NCBI GenBank assembly: GCA_020466095.1
Contig: CM035806.1
Span: 93,737,554-93,801,553, forward strand
Length of the DNA: 64,000 bases
Reading direction: 5' to 3'
From: Chlorops oryzae
Taxonomy: Eukaryota; Arthropoda; Insecta; Diptera; Chloropidae
The translations under genes and the position numbers were made by a program. The notes below the pieces were generated by a model that saw nothing but the letters and a program-made list of their open reading frames with translations, had not been told where the DNA came from and searched no databases. Below are positions 10,438 through 21,029 of this stretch, piece after piece (positions within the stretch are counted from its first letter, which is position 1; each line of letters begins with the position of its first letter).

Positions 10438-11690
10438 ATTTGATTGAAGATAGCGGAAACGAATTTGTGCTCAGAACGATAGACTTGAATGAACTAAAAT
10501 TAATTATTAAAGAAATGAATAATAAAAAAGACTGGAAAGGACTAACGGCGCGTATGTTAATGGAAGCATTCGATATTATTGGTTCGGCTTTCTTAAGGGT
10601 AATAAACTCATCCTTAGAATGTGGTACGTTTCCGAATTGTTGGAAGGAATCTAGTTGTCCCAATTGGAAAAATTAAAAACGCGGAAAATCCAGAAAACTT
10701 TAGACCGATAAACACGTTGAGATTGGAAAGCAAAATTTTGGAGAAAATCGTACACAAGCAGCTAACTGAGTATTTGGAGACACGAAGCTTGCTATCTGAT
10801 CGACAATCAGGGTTTAGGAGTAACCACAGCTGCGAATCAATGCTGAATCTGGTGTTATCTCAATGGAGGGGGGAAGTTGTGGCAAAAAAGTGTATAGTAG
10901 CAGTTTTCCTAGATCTTCAAAGCGCGTTTGAAACAATCGACAGAGAAATTCTGCTGATGAAACTGGCAGGAAGGAAACAGCGAACAAGGATTGGCAATGA
11001 GCTATCAAGGGAAAGAGAAGTAAATTTGGGTGTTCCTCAAGGTGCAATACTGGGAACACTGTTATTCATCATATATATGAATGATATTGGAAAAGTGGTT
11101 AGACATTCGGAGGTGTGTCTGTTTGCGGATGAAACGCTAGTATACGTGTGCGGTAATTCCCCGGAGGAGTGTATAATGCGGATTAACGACGACTTGCGAA
11201 GAATTGGTGCATTCTTTAAAATGAACAAGCTAAGCTTGAATGCAAGGAAAACTAAATCTATGGTTATAAATGGTGAAACAGATAGAAATATAATAATAGA
11301 TAATGATGTAGTGGAAAAAGTAACAGAGATAAAATACCTAGGAGTAATAATTGACCGGAATCTTAAATTCGACAAGCATACTGATTATATATGTAAGAAA
11401 ATTGCAAAAAAAAATAGGATTTTTTAAGAGAATTAGAAGTAAGTTAAATCTGGCGAGTGCTATAAACATATATAATGTCCTTATAAAACCGCATTTCGAA
11501 TATTGCTCAACAATAATTTTCCTAAGCGCGGGATTCAATATTGACAGGCTGCAAAAATTGCAAAACAAGGGAATGCGTGCAGTTCTTATGTGTGGCAATC
11601 GTGTATCAGCTAGATTTATGCTTGAATGTCTAAAATACGAGCCGGTCAATGGGCAAGAAGGTATTAAGGAGAGAAGTATTCATGTATTAT
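10430..11690 (+). pseudogene. Non-LTR retrotransposon reverse transcriptase fragment
   Basis: Three overlapping frames together read as one RT domain. About 10437-10676 is the pre-RT region (NKKDWKGLTARMLMEAF). About 10660-11427 holds the fingers and palm (NFRPINTL, SDRQSGFRSNHS, VFLDLQSAFETIDREIL, VNLGVPQGAILG, CLFADETLVYV). From 11390 to 11690 comes the thumb (FKRIRSKLNLASAINIYNVL). The catalytic FADD box reads FADE. There is a frameshift near 10650, an internal loss of about 25 codons after MKLAG, and a frameshift in the A-run near 11410. It has no endonuclease, so it is a 5'-truncated dead copy, different from the two jockey-like LINEs below. I could not assign the clade. It lies inside the FAM172A-like pseudogene. 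Confidence 0.85.
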
Positions 11691-11693
11691 GAT

Positions 11694-11934
11694 CAGGGAT
11701 GCCCGCGGAGCAAGCTTCGGAGCATTGAAAGCAAATGCTTGTGTACATACTTACACAAAAGGCAACAAGCAAGCTGAGAAATCGAAACCTGTTTAGTCTG
11801 ACATCAGGCAGCAAACGAGGAAGACCTATGTCGGATGAAGCAAAAAGAGAGAACTGAAAAAGGCGACAAACGTTCTTCAGTGCAATGCGCACACACACTA
11901 TCGCAAGCTTTCAATGTAGTGGTGGGCATCCCTG
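11694..11934. mobile_element. hAT MITE with 8 bp target duplication ATTATGAT
   Basis: The ends are CAGGGATGCCC and, reversed, GGGCATCCCTG, with the 8 bp direct repeat ATTATGAT at 11686-11693 and 11935-11942. A CAGGG start and an 8 bp duplication are hAT signatures. At 241 bp it has no coding capacity. It sits in the 3' part of the RT fragment and was carried along when the region duplicated (copy at 18423-18663). Confidence 0.9.
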
Positions 11935-11971
11935 ATTATGATTATACACATTAAATCTTAATTGTATATAG

Positions 11972-12472
11972 CCTCATTATCAACAATTCACTTGACCATG
12001 GCACCCAGATACCCTATATTAAACGTGCCCAGCAATTGGGCTATGATATTCTCGTTATGAACACAAATGATAATTATCGTTTGATCAAAGGCGTACGTAA
12101 GAGTATTCCCAAATTAAGCACACCGTCAGAGCATGCCAAGTACGTTTGGAAGAATTACGTTATGGCTTCAGAGCGTTTTCATCGTTGCTCACAGCTATGG
12201 CGGAAACTTAACAATGGAATTGGTATGTGCCATTTCAATAAATCTATTTAAGAGAAAATAATTTAATACAAAAATTTCAGGCCGAAAATTATCCGAAATT
12301 TTTTGAAGAAAACGTTGCTGCAGTTGCGCTAACAGATTCAGCCCATTTGGCTAATCCAAAGAAGGCTTTCAGGCATTCTTGAAAAACATCACATGCAATT
12401 GGGTTTCAAGTTCAAAGTCTTTAGATACCGTCGTATCGAGTGGTGATGCAGATATTCGTCAAGTGTCCGCGG
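11972..12472 (+). pseudogene. FAM172A/Arb2-like pseudogene, downstream exons (copy 1)
   Basis: Block 11972-12222 follows an AG and encodes LIINNSLDHGTQIPYIKRAQ, then GYDILVMNTNDNYRLIKG and HAKYVWKNYVMASE. The hydrolase-like IVAHSYGG motif continues only in another frame (about 12178-12222, up to NLTMEL before gtatgt). Block 12281-12472 follows ttcag and encodes AENYPKFFEENVAAVALTDS, and after a second frame change ITCNWVSSSKSLDTVVSSG and DIRQVSAG before gtgagt. These are conserved Arb2-domain blocks in order. Two frameshifts, shared with the duplicate at 18701-19201, show that decay came before the duplication. Confidence 0.8.
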
Positions 12473-12740
12473 GTGAGTGAAACAAGGAATCTTAAAGTCC
12501 TGAATAAAAGCACATTTCTTGTTATAAGGCAAAAAAATTAAGGAAAAAAAAAACTTAAGGCAATCAATTAGTATTTATTGATCGATCATCTTTCTCATTG
12601 GATTGCTGTTGGAATTTTAAAAAAATGGAGTAGAAATAGAAATAGGACAGTAACGGATTGAGCAATTATTATTATTATTTATTTATTAGCAAATTATTTT
12701 ACTATTACAATTCATATCGTTACATCACATATCATGCTTA

Positions 12741-13790
12741 GGGCCAATATTACCAAGCATATTTAAAAAAATTTTAAAAATAAAATCCGATTTTCATTTT
12801 CACCACCGAAATTTTTAAAATATTTTTTTAAAAATTTTAAACTACCTCAGCAGGTCGTTTAAGTTTTTTTTTAAGATATGGTAACAGCCCTGTTTTGGGC
12901 GGTAGAAAAACAGCTGATTACATTCATTCTAAAATTTTACGGAAAAAATCTGCGCAAAACGAAACAAGCAAAGCTTTAAATTTATGGATTCGGATTACAG
13001 CGATATGAGACTGATGAAAAATCGTGCGCACACGGCTCCATGCTCTAAAATAATCGGGCCTATTACGGTTGTCGCCGCTATCGTCGTCGACGACTTAGCA
13101 ACGATGTCGTCGTCGCCGTCGCTTCGCCCCTTAATAGCTATTACGGTACTAGTTCAAGACGACGACGACGAATTTTAAATGAAATTGGTAGCACTTTTAT
13201 TTTTTGTTCGGAAAATGGAACAAATCTTATGAAAATTTGTTTGTATGACATAGTTTTAAGAGTAAAAAAAATTTTGAAAGCTCAAGCGAAAATGAATTTT
13301 AAGGAGAATTTTAAGACAAAGATTGGATATTTTAAGTTTGCATGGGAGGACAATGTGAATTCATTTTTGACAAAATGACTTCCCATTCTTCCTTAAAATT
13401 GCTAGAAATAGTTCCTTTTCGCTAACCTCTGGCCATACTTGGGTTTTTTCAAGCTGGCTCACTATTAAGTGAAATTAATTTTCATTTTTTTACTTTTATC
13501 GCACTGCTCGCCTGCTAGTCGTCACCTAAAAAAATAGCGACAGAAAACGACAAGAAGCGACTCTCGCGGCGACTACGGTAATAGGTATTTAGCGACGACG
13601 ACGACAATATTGCGTCGACGGCGACTACTGTAATACGAATCTGTCGCTTCGTCTATTTTTTGCGTCGACGGCGACTACCGTAATAGGCCCGAATATTTCA
13701 ATCATTCGTGAATTTGACTGACTACCCTGACAGTGGAGCGTGCTGCCACATACTTAAAAAAGTTGCATATTGAAAATAAAATGAAATTTT
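12741..13790. mobile_element. PIF/Harbinger-type MITE, D1 copy, right end lost
   Basis: It starts GGGCCAATATTACCAAGC after TTA, like the copies at 6772 and 19476. The right inverted end present in D2 is missing: the sequence jumps to 'tagaaacgcag' directly after a T run. A 637 bp element is inserted at 13055. Confidence 0.75.
13055..13691. mobile_element. 637 bp TIR element with gtcgtcgacgac-rich arms
   Basis: The inverted ends CGGGCCTATTACGGT plus eight further bases match with one mismatch, and AAT is repeated on both sides. The arms are full of cgtcgt/gacgac words and inner copies of the end motif ('tattacggtac', 'gactactgtaatacg'). It is absent from D2, so it inserted after the duplication. 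The superfamily is uncertain; a 3 bp duplication would suit PIF/Harbinger. Confidence 0.7.
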
Positions 13791-14346
13791 TTTAGAAACG
13801 CAGAACTTTTCAAATTGGATGGTTCGAAGTTCGAACCCTTATATGACAAAAAAACAAAAAAAAAAAACCTTAAATAGAGTGCCAACTATCGATTTACTGA
13901 AAAAGACAAAAAAGTTAACGTTTCCATAGAACGTATTCAATTTCTATAGAACGTATTCCATTTCCATAGAACGTACTCCCAAAAATGTATTTTTATATGG
14001 TATGGTTATGGTTTTTACATTGAGAATGTACAATATACCTCACCTGATATTTTATAGGTGTGACTCCAAAATTATTTGCAATTCCACATTTTCATTTAAG
14101 TCATTCGTTACATTTTGTAACAATTATACAATTTATTATATATTTATTATCTAAAAAAAATTATAAGTCCCGTTGTATTATTAATATTGATTTCATTTTC
14201 TTTCGTAGTCTTAGCATCTTTTGATCTTATAAAAACTTAGAGCTTTCAAATTTAAGCACAAACCGAAATAAATTTTAGTGTCTTCTTGTAATTTTCTTTG
14301 CAGTCACTTAAATTCATTTAAAGATCTTTCACTTGTTTTATTTCCA

Positions 14347-14590
14347 AATGTGAAAGAAAAAAATTTACCGCTCATCTAGTTTTTTTTTTATGCGATGTTT
14401 CGCTGAGTTCGTATGATTTTAGCGGAAAAAAATTTTAAAAATATGTTTTTTGTTTCCACTTATAGCTCAATCAATGCTGTGAATTAACCGTTAATTAATC
14501 GTGAAAGAAAAAAAATTTACCGCTCATCTAGTTTTTTTTTTATGCGATGTTTCGCTAATGTGGCAGCGGACTAAGCAAGCATAAACAGTA
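14347..14590 (+). repeat. Left arm of foldback structure, 151 bp tandem units
   Basis: About 1.5 copies of a unit begin tgaaagaaaaaaatttaccg and run to atgcgatgtttcgct, repeating after 151 bp. They are followed by a unique linker (aatgtggcagcggactaagc). Unit and linker reappear in inverted orientation at 17732-18345, so this is the left arm of a large foldback. Confidence 0.75.
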
Positions 14591-16106
14591 GACATGACGT
14601 TAAAAAACGACTTTTTGGAATTTCTTAGGTGGGGTGGTCTCATATTGTAGGGTTCCTCGAAAAACTTTATGGGCCAAAATTTTTTTTCTGTAGGACGACG
14701 CTTAGACGTGCCCCACGGGGGTCAAAGTTCACAAAAACCCCGCCAAATCTTACTAATGTCGCCATAACTCTGTAAGGGAGGTCAGAAAGTGGGTAAAATG
14801 TGAGAGCGACCCCCATTTTTTTCCCCCGTAACATTTTATCTCAACAAACTTTTCCCTATCTCCCCTCCTTAAGGGGGCTCCCATATAAAAGTACCCTTTT
14901 TATAAAATTGGTGCAAACCACGCACCAATAGCATAAATGGGTTAAAATGTATAACTAATCTCAACTATTATTTTTTTTTACACATTTCACCCAAATATAC
15001 TTACCCCCTATCTCCCCTCCTTAGGGGGGCCCCCATACAAAATTACCTTCATTTTATCAATTTTCATTAAAAATGGCCGTCAATAGAGTCAAACCCCTCC
15101 TAGAGAGATGTATGTTGACCGACCCCCCATTATTTTTTTTCCCTAAACATTTTCTTCCAACATACCTATCCTCTATCTCCCCTCCTTAGGGGGGTCTCCA
15201 TACAAGATTATAGTCCGGGAGTTAGCACGTGTTTTAACCCTCCTCATAACGCCGCATTCCAAATGAATCTTAAAAGACGGGGTTTTAGTCGTACATCACA
15301 AAAATCGTTTGCTGCCACCTCAGAGAGGTGGCATAAGGGGCGAAAATCGACCCCCAATGGGTGAAAAAATGGCCAAAAAAGCGCGATCTGCGCCGCGGTT
15401 GAAATTTTGCTGAGTGGTAGGTAAATGGCTAACTAAGCGAAAAATCATTTGCTGTCACCTGGAGGTGGCGAAGTCTTGCTGCCAGGACGATAAAGTCCGC
15501 GGTGCCAAGCGAATGGACAAGTTTGCAACTGAAGTCTGTTCGCAGACACTTCTGTTATAAATAGCGCAAAGACTTAAGACACGAGCTGTAAAGATGTGAC
15601 ATAATTTAAATGGTTTTCCTAAAAACGCAGAGCAGATTATATTAGTTTTGGATCAATGAACCAAGTTTTAAGTTTGGTTTGGATCCGATAACGTTTAATG
15701 GCCCCGCAAGTCGTCAAAGTTAAAAATTTGTTAATAGTTGAGATTAGTTATACATTTTAACCCATTTATGCTATTGGTGCGTGGTTTGCACCAATTTTTT
15801 AAAAAGGGTATTTTATATGGGAGCCCCCTTAAGGAGGGGAGATAGGGGAAATTTGTTGAGATAAAATGTTACGGGGAAAAATTAATGGGCGCTCTACATT
15901 TTACCCACTTTCTGACCTACCTCACAGAGTTATGGCGACATTAGTAAGATTTGGCGGGGTTTTTGTGAACTTTGACCCCCGTGGGGCACGTCTAAGCGTC
16001 GTCCTACAGAAAAAAAATTTTGGCCCATAAAGTTTTTCGAGGAACCCTACAATATGAGACCACCCCACCTAAGAAATTCCAAAAAGTCGTTTTTAACGTC
16101 ATGTCT
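14591..16106. mobile_element. Foldback core with about 380 bp inverted arms
   Basis: The left arm (14591 to about 14972, starting AGACATGACGTTAAAAA) is closely matched in reverse by 15730-16106. Shared landmarks are 'ggtggggtggtctcatattg', 'tgccccacgggggtcaaag' and 'caccaatagcataaatgggt'. The loop (about 14973-15729) holds diverged repeats of 'tatctcccctccttaggggg' and no gene. Long inverted arms without a transposase are typical of Foldback- or Galileo-like elements. Confidence 0.8.
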
Positions 16107-16285
16107 AAATTTTAGTTTCTTCTTGTAATTTTCTTTGCAGTTACTTAAATTCATTTAAAGATCTTTCACTTGTTTTATTTCCAAATGTGCCTTGAAACAT
16201 TCGAGCAGTGTTGCAACTTTATTTTTGGCTCTATCCCCTAAATGACCCAAAATAGGCCCAACGCTTCCTTATAGGCAACATAAAC
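16107..16285 (+). repeat. Third partial copy of the duplicated flank (D3)
   Basis: It matches 20541-20716 ('ttcttcttgtaattttcttt' through 'cccaacgcttccttatagg'). It lies between two right arms of the foldback core, so a piece of flanking DNA has been trapped inside the foldback region. Confidence 0.8.
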
Positions 16286-16411
16286 GTGGGGCACGTCTAA
16301 GCGTCGTCCTACAGAAAAAAAATTTTGGCCCATAAAGTTTTTCGAGGAACCCTACAATATGAGACCACCCCACCTAAGAAATTCCAAAAAGTCGTTTTTA
16401 ACGTCATGTCT
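16286..16411 (-). repeat. Second partial right arm of the foldback core
   Basis: A direct repeat of 15984-16106, from 'gtggggcacgtctaagcg' to 'aacgtcatgtct'. Reading across the hAT insertion that follows, it continues into the linker and tandem units at 17732, restoring the mirror image of the left arm. Confidence 0.8.
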
Positions 16412-16420
16412 ACTGTTTAT

Positions 16421-17731
16421 TAGAGCCCTGCACAAGTATGCTTGCTTTTCAATGACAACAAATGATCTAGTGAAGAGAACAATGCTTGCAAAACAAAGAG
16501 TGCGATTAAAATGCTTCGCATTTGAATCAAGAGACAGAGAGCGTGCATTTTATGCATTTTGTTTTTCCAAAGCAAACACTGAACTGTGCTTGTTCACTAC
16601 AAAGCCTCTTCTGCTTTGCTTTTTCAAAACCAAAACAGCGCGCTCGCTTATATTTCAGTGAGTGCACTAAAACATTCGATGTTTTTTATTTGGCTGTCTT
16701 GTGTTGTTGTTGCGGTGTTTTTCTGTGAATGCACGCTTCGTATGCCCTTTATTGTTTTCAATCTTACTATTGTTTTCGAATGCGTAAGGTCAAGCTGGTG
16801 AAGAATTAAATGAAAATAATTTTTAATATCAAGAGGTGTTTAAGACCATAAGGGGCCCATATACCGGCTTTTTGATAGATTTCTATTTGAAAACTGCCCC
16901 TTTGCCACGCCCCCTTTTCCAATATTTTGAATTCATAGTAATTGCCTTTAAACTTGTTCAAATACCAAATTTCATCAAAATATCTTGAAAAAAATCCGAT
17001 TTTAGAGCAGTTTTTGTTGTTTTCGTAACAGACCCTAGTACTGGAGGTACCCCTAAAAGTGGTCCGATCGGGTCCATTCTCGCACTTGTTCTTACTCATG
17101 TCCCCGTTAGTACGCATACCAAACTTCTTCAAGATAGCTCAACTCCTTCGATAAGATAACTGTATACAGACAGACAGACGGACGGACAGACGGACATGTC
17201 TAAATCGAATCTCCTGGTGACGCTGATCACTTCTATATACTTTTATTTTGTATGGTCTATCTTGACTGGTTCTGGGTGTTTACGCACAACCACACAAACG
17301 CAATATACCCTCGACACAGAGTGTGTCGGGTATAAATATATTGTATACATACGTATGTAATCTACACATCCATCAATTAATTTTTTGTATTTTAATTGCG
17401 ATTGAGAAATGAAAAAATTGTGAAAGAGAAAAGCCTCAAATGTTCTAAATGCCTTACGTTCTAACATACTTCATAAAACAATAACAAAAGTAAGTTTTAT
17501 TTTCTTTACTGCTCTGCACAGTACTTTCAAATGAATTGGTTTTGCAAACACAGTTGAAATCAAAGCTCTTACTCTCGCGCTATTACGCGCTCTTGTTCTC
17601 ATTTTGTTTTCATTATAAAAACAAAGCAGTTACCGTGCACTGGGCTTGTTCGCCAAGCCGAACCAAGCACAGTGCTTGTAAAATATCAAATGTGCTTGAA
17701 AGCGTTTCAAGCATACTTGTGCAGGGCTCTA
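16421..17731. mobile_element. hAT element with 8 bp target duplication CTGTTTAT
   Basis: The ends are TAGAGCCCTGCACAAGTATG (about 24 bp of inverted match), flanked by CTGTTTAT at 16413-16420 and 17732-17739. This is a clear hAT signature. The 1,311 bp contain no transposase. A 515 bp mini-me fragment (16821-17335) makes up much of the interior. Removing the element joins the two halves of the foldback right arm. Confidence 0.9.
16821..17335 (-). mobile_element. Mini-me fragment inside the hAT element
   Basis: It runs from 'ttaatatcaagaggtgttta' to 'gtgtgtcgggtataa' and includes the GACA tract and core on the minus strand. The 3' hairpin tail is missing. Confidence 0.85.
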
Positions 17732-18345
17732 CTGTTTATGCTTGCTTAGTCCGCTGCCACATTAGCGAAACATCGCATAAAAAAAAAACTAGATGAGCGG
17801 TAAATTTTTTTCTTTCACGATTAATTAACGGTTAATTCACAGCATTGATTGAGCTATAAGTGGAAACAAAAAACATATTTTTAAAATTTTTGTTCCGCTA
17901 AAATCATACGAACTCAGCGAAACATCGCATAAAAAAAACTAGATGAGCGGTAAATTTTTTTCTTTCACGATTAATTAACGGTTAATTCACAGCATCGATT
18001 GAGCTATAAGTGGAAACAAAAAACATATTTTTAAAATTTTTGTTCCGCTAAGTTCATATGAACTTAGCGAAACATCGCATAAAAAAAAAACTAGATGAGC
18101 GGTAAATTTTTTTCTTTCACGATTAATTAACGGTTAATTCACAGCATCGATTGAGCTATAAGTGGAAACAAAAAACATATTTTTAAAATTTTTGTTCCGC
18201 TAAGTTCATATGAACTTAGCGAAACATCGCATAAAAAAAAAAACTAAAAGAGCGGTAAATTTTTTTCTTTCACGATTAATTAACGGTTAATTAACGGCTA
18301 ATTATAGGATAGTTTAGAAATTCAAATTGAAAAAGTGTTTCGCTA
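17732..18345 (-). repeat. Right arm of foldback structure, about four 151 bp units
   Basis: After the inverted linker (gcttgcttagtccgctgcca), the word gcgaaacatcgcataaaa recurs at 17765, 17917, 18067 and 18219, giving periods of 150-152 bp. Each unit is the reverse complement of the left-arm unit at 14347. The last unit diverges after 'cggttaattaacggctaatt'. Confidence 0.85.
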
Positions 18346-18422
18346 AGTTCATATACATCTAAAATACGAGCCGGTCAATGGGCAAGAAGGTATTAAGGAG
18401 AGAAGTATTCATGTATTATGAT

Positions 18423-18663
18423 CAGGGATGCCCGCGGAGCAAGCTTCGGAGCATTGAAAGCAAATGCTTGTGTACATACTTACACAAAAGGCAACAAGCA
18501 AGCTGAGAAATCGAAACCTGTTTAGTCTGACATCAGGCAGCAAACGAGGAAGACCTATATCGGATGAAGCAAAAAGAGAGAACTGAAAAAGGCGACAAAC
18601 GTTCTTCAGTGCAATGCGCACACACACTATCGCAAGCTTTCAATGTAGTGGTGGGCATCCCTG
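18423..18663. mobile_element. hAT MITE, duplicated copy
   Basis: The same 241 bp element and the same ATTATGAT flanks as 11694-11934. It was duplicated with the surrounding block, not independently inserted. Confidence 0.9.
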
Positions 18664-18700
18664 ATTATGATTATACACATTAAATCTTAATTGTATATAG

Positions 18701-19201
18701 CCTCATTATCAACAATTCACTTGACCATGGCACCCAGATACCCTATATTAAACGTGCCCAGCAATTGGGCTATGATATTCTCGTTATGAACACAAATGAT
18801 AATTATCGTTTGATCAAAGGCGTACGTAAGAGTATTCCCAAATTAAGCACACCGTCAGAGCATGCCAAGTACGTTTGGAAGAATTACGTTATGGCTTCAG
18901 AGCGTTTTCATCGTTGCTCACAGCTATGGCGGAAACTTAACAATGGAATTGGTATGTGCCATTTCAATAAATCTATTTAAGAGAAAATAATTTAATACAA
19001 AAATTTCAGGCCGAAAATTATCCGAAATTTTTTGAAGAAAACGTTGCTGCAGTTGCGCTAACAGATTCAGCCCATTTGGTTAATCCAAAGAAGGCTTTCA
19101 GGCATTCTTGAAAAACATCACATGCAATTGGGTTTCAAGTTCAAAGTCTTTAGATACCGTCGTATCGAGTGGTGATGCAGATATTCGTCAAGTGTCCGCG
19201 G
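18701..19201 (+). pseudogene. FAM172A/Arb2-like pseudogene, downstream exons (copy 2)
   Basis: Blocks 18701-18951 and 19010-19201 repeat 11972-12222 and 12281-12472 with the same splice signals. They also share both frameshifts (before VAHSYGG and before the CNWVSSS block). No 5' exons accompany this copy; foldback repeats lie immediately upstream. Confidence 0.8.
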
Positions 19202-19475
19202 GTGAGTGAAACAAGGAATCTTAAAGTCCTGAATAAAAGCACATTTCTTGTTATAAGGCAAAAAAATTAAGGAAAAATAAAACTTAAGGCAATCAATTAG
19301 TATTTATTGATCGATCATCTTTCTCATTGGATTGCTGTTGGAATTTTAAAAAAATGGAGTAGAAATAGAAATAGGACAGTAACGGATTGAGCAATTATTA
19401 TTATTATTATTATTTATTTATTAGCAAATTATTTTACTATTACAATTCATATCGTTACATCACATATCATGCTTA

Positions 19476-20061
19476 GGGCCAATATTACCAAGCATATTTA
19501 AAAAAATTTTAAAAATAAAATCCGATTTTCATTTTCACCACCGAAATTTTTAAAATATTTTTTAAAAAATTTTAAACTACCTCAGCAGGTCGTTTAAGTT
19601 TTTTTTAAGATATGGTAACAGCCCTGTTTTGGGCGGTAGAAAAACAGCTGATTACATTCATTCTAAAATTTTACGGAAAAGTTCTGCGCAAAACGAAACA
19701 AGCAAAGCTTTAAATTTATGGATTCGGATTACAGCGATATGAGACTGATGAAAAATCGTGCGTCCATGCTCTAAATCAATAGTGGTATTCAAGCAACAGT
19801 GCAAATCGCAGTGTGCAATATTTGCACTGCTTTTTTTGTACGCAATTTGACAAGTGCAAATATTGCACACTGCGTTTGCACTGTTGCTTGAATACCACTA
19901 ATATTTCAATCATTCGTGAATTTGACTGACTACCCTGACAGTGGAGCGTGCTGCCACATTTTGCTATACTTAAAAAAGTTGCATTTGAAAATGAAATTTA
20001 AAATAAAAAAATTTTTAATTTAATTTTAAAATTTTTTAAAATATGTTTGGTAATATTGGCC
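19476..20061. mobile_element. PIF/Harbinger-type MITE, D2 copy with both ends
   Basis: GGGCCAATATTACCAAGCAT on the left and 'atgtttggtaatattggcc' on the right, with TTA on both sides. It contains the hairpin insertion at 19781-19899. Its intact right end shows what D1 lost. Confidence 0.8.
19781..19899. mobile_element. 119 bp near-perfect hairpin MITE
   Basis: The ends AGTGGTATTCAAGCAACAGT and their reverse complement extend into about 50 bp arms with only small differences, leaving a loop of roughly 15-20 bp. The arms carry repeated 'tgcaat/attgca' words. It is absent from D1. Its target duplication is ambiguous (AAT or shorter). Confidence 0.8.
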
Positions 20062-20840
20062 TTAGAAACGCAGAACTTTTCAAATTGGATGGTTCGAAGG
20101 ATTAACCCTTATATCACAAAAAAAAAAAAAAAAAAACACCTTAAATAGAGTGCCAACTATCGATTTACTGAAAAAGACAAAAAAGTTAACGTTTCCATAG
20201 AACGTATTCAATTTCTATAGAACGTATTCCATTTCCATAGAACGTACTCCCAAAAATGTATTTTTATATGGTATGGTTATGGTTTTTACATTGAGAATGT
20301 ACAATATACCTCACCTGATATTTTATAGGTGTGACTCCAAAATTATTTGCAATTCCACATTTTCATTTAAGTCATTCGTTACATTTTGTAACAATTATAC
20401 AATTTATTATATATTTATTATCTAAAAAAAATTATAAGTCCCGTTGTATTATTAATATTGATTTCATTTTCTTTCGTAGTCTTAGCATCTTTTGATCTTA
20501 TAAAAACTTAGAGCTTTCAAATTTAAGCACAAACCGAAATATATTTTAGTTTCTTCTTGTAATTTTCTTTGCAGTCACTTAAATTCATTTAAAGATCTTT
20601 CACTTGTTTTATTTCCAAATGTGCCTTGAAACATTCGAGCAGTGTTGCAACTTTATTTTTGGCTCTATCCCCTAAATGACCCAAAATAGGCCCAACGCTT
20701 CCTTATAGGCCACATAAACATTCAATCTGATTGATCAATCACCCGTGTCCGTGTTGATGTACTCTTGCCCATACATTTAACATCATATTGCTTCAATCAG
20801 TCATTCATTCCATTCTATTGTAGAGGCAAGTTCACACTAT

Positions 20841-21029
20841 ATGGATATTTCGGACGACGTGCTAATTGGAGTCGCTCTTCTAGCGGCAGAGCAACAAAAG
20901 CAAAAAAAAAAAACAATAAAAAGAAACGACTTTGGATGAAGGAATGGCATAAAAAAAGGCCAATTTTCACTCATCAAAATTTATTAGATGAACTAAGTGT
21001 CTCTTCGCCACAAGATTTTCGGAATTATT
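20841..21029 (+). pseudogene. PIF/Harbinger transposase, N-terminal fragment
   Basis: The ATG frame reads MDISDDVLIGVALLAAEQQK. It shifts in an A-rich run near 20905 and continues KKRLWMKEWHKKRPIFTHQN then LLDELSVSSPQDFRNY to a TGA. This layout is typical of insect Harbinger transposases. The middle of the protein is missing: coding sequence passes straight into the 3' end of the antisense Myb-like gene. The catalytic part lies 1.6 kb away at 22623. Confidence 0.7.

Larger units (their letters stand above)
11629..14352 (+). repeat. Segmental duplication unit D1
   Basis: This block is near-identical to 18358-20623 (offset 6,729 bp at the left end). It includes the tail of the RT fragment, a hAT MITE, two pseudogene exons, a PIF MITE and about 550 bp beyond. 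Differences are few substitutions plus two unrelated insertions at one site (13055-13691 here, 19781-19899 in D2), and loss of the right end of the PIF MITE here. Confidence 0.9.
18358..20716 (+). repeat. Segmental duplication unit D2
   Basis: Near-identical to D1 (11629-14352) and continuing about 95 bp further, to 'ataggccacataaac', which is also found in D3. It retains the complete PIF MITE and carries a different small insertion at the site used in D1. Confidence 0.9.

Noticed and set aside
12984..13178. Small + strand frame MDSDYSDMRLMKNRAHTAPC
   Set aside because: It crosses the boundary of a MITE inserted at 13055, and D2 lacks the second half.
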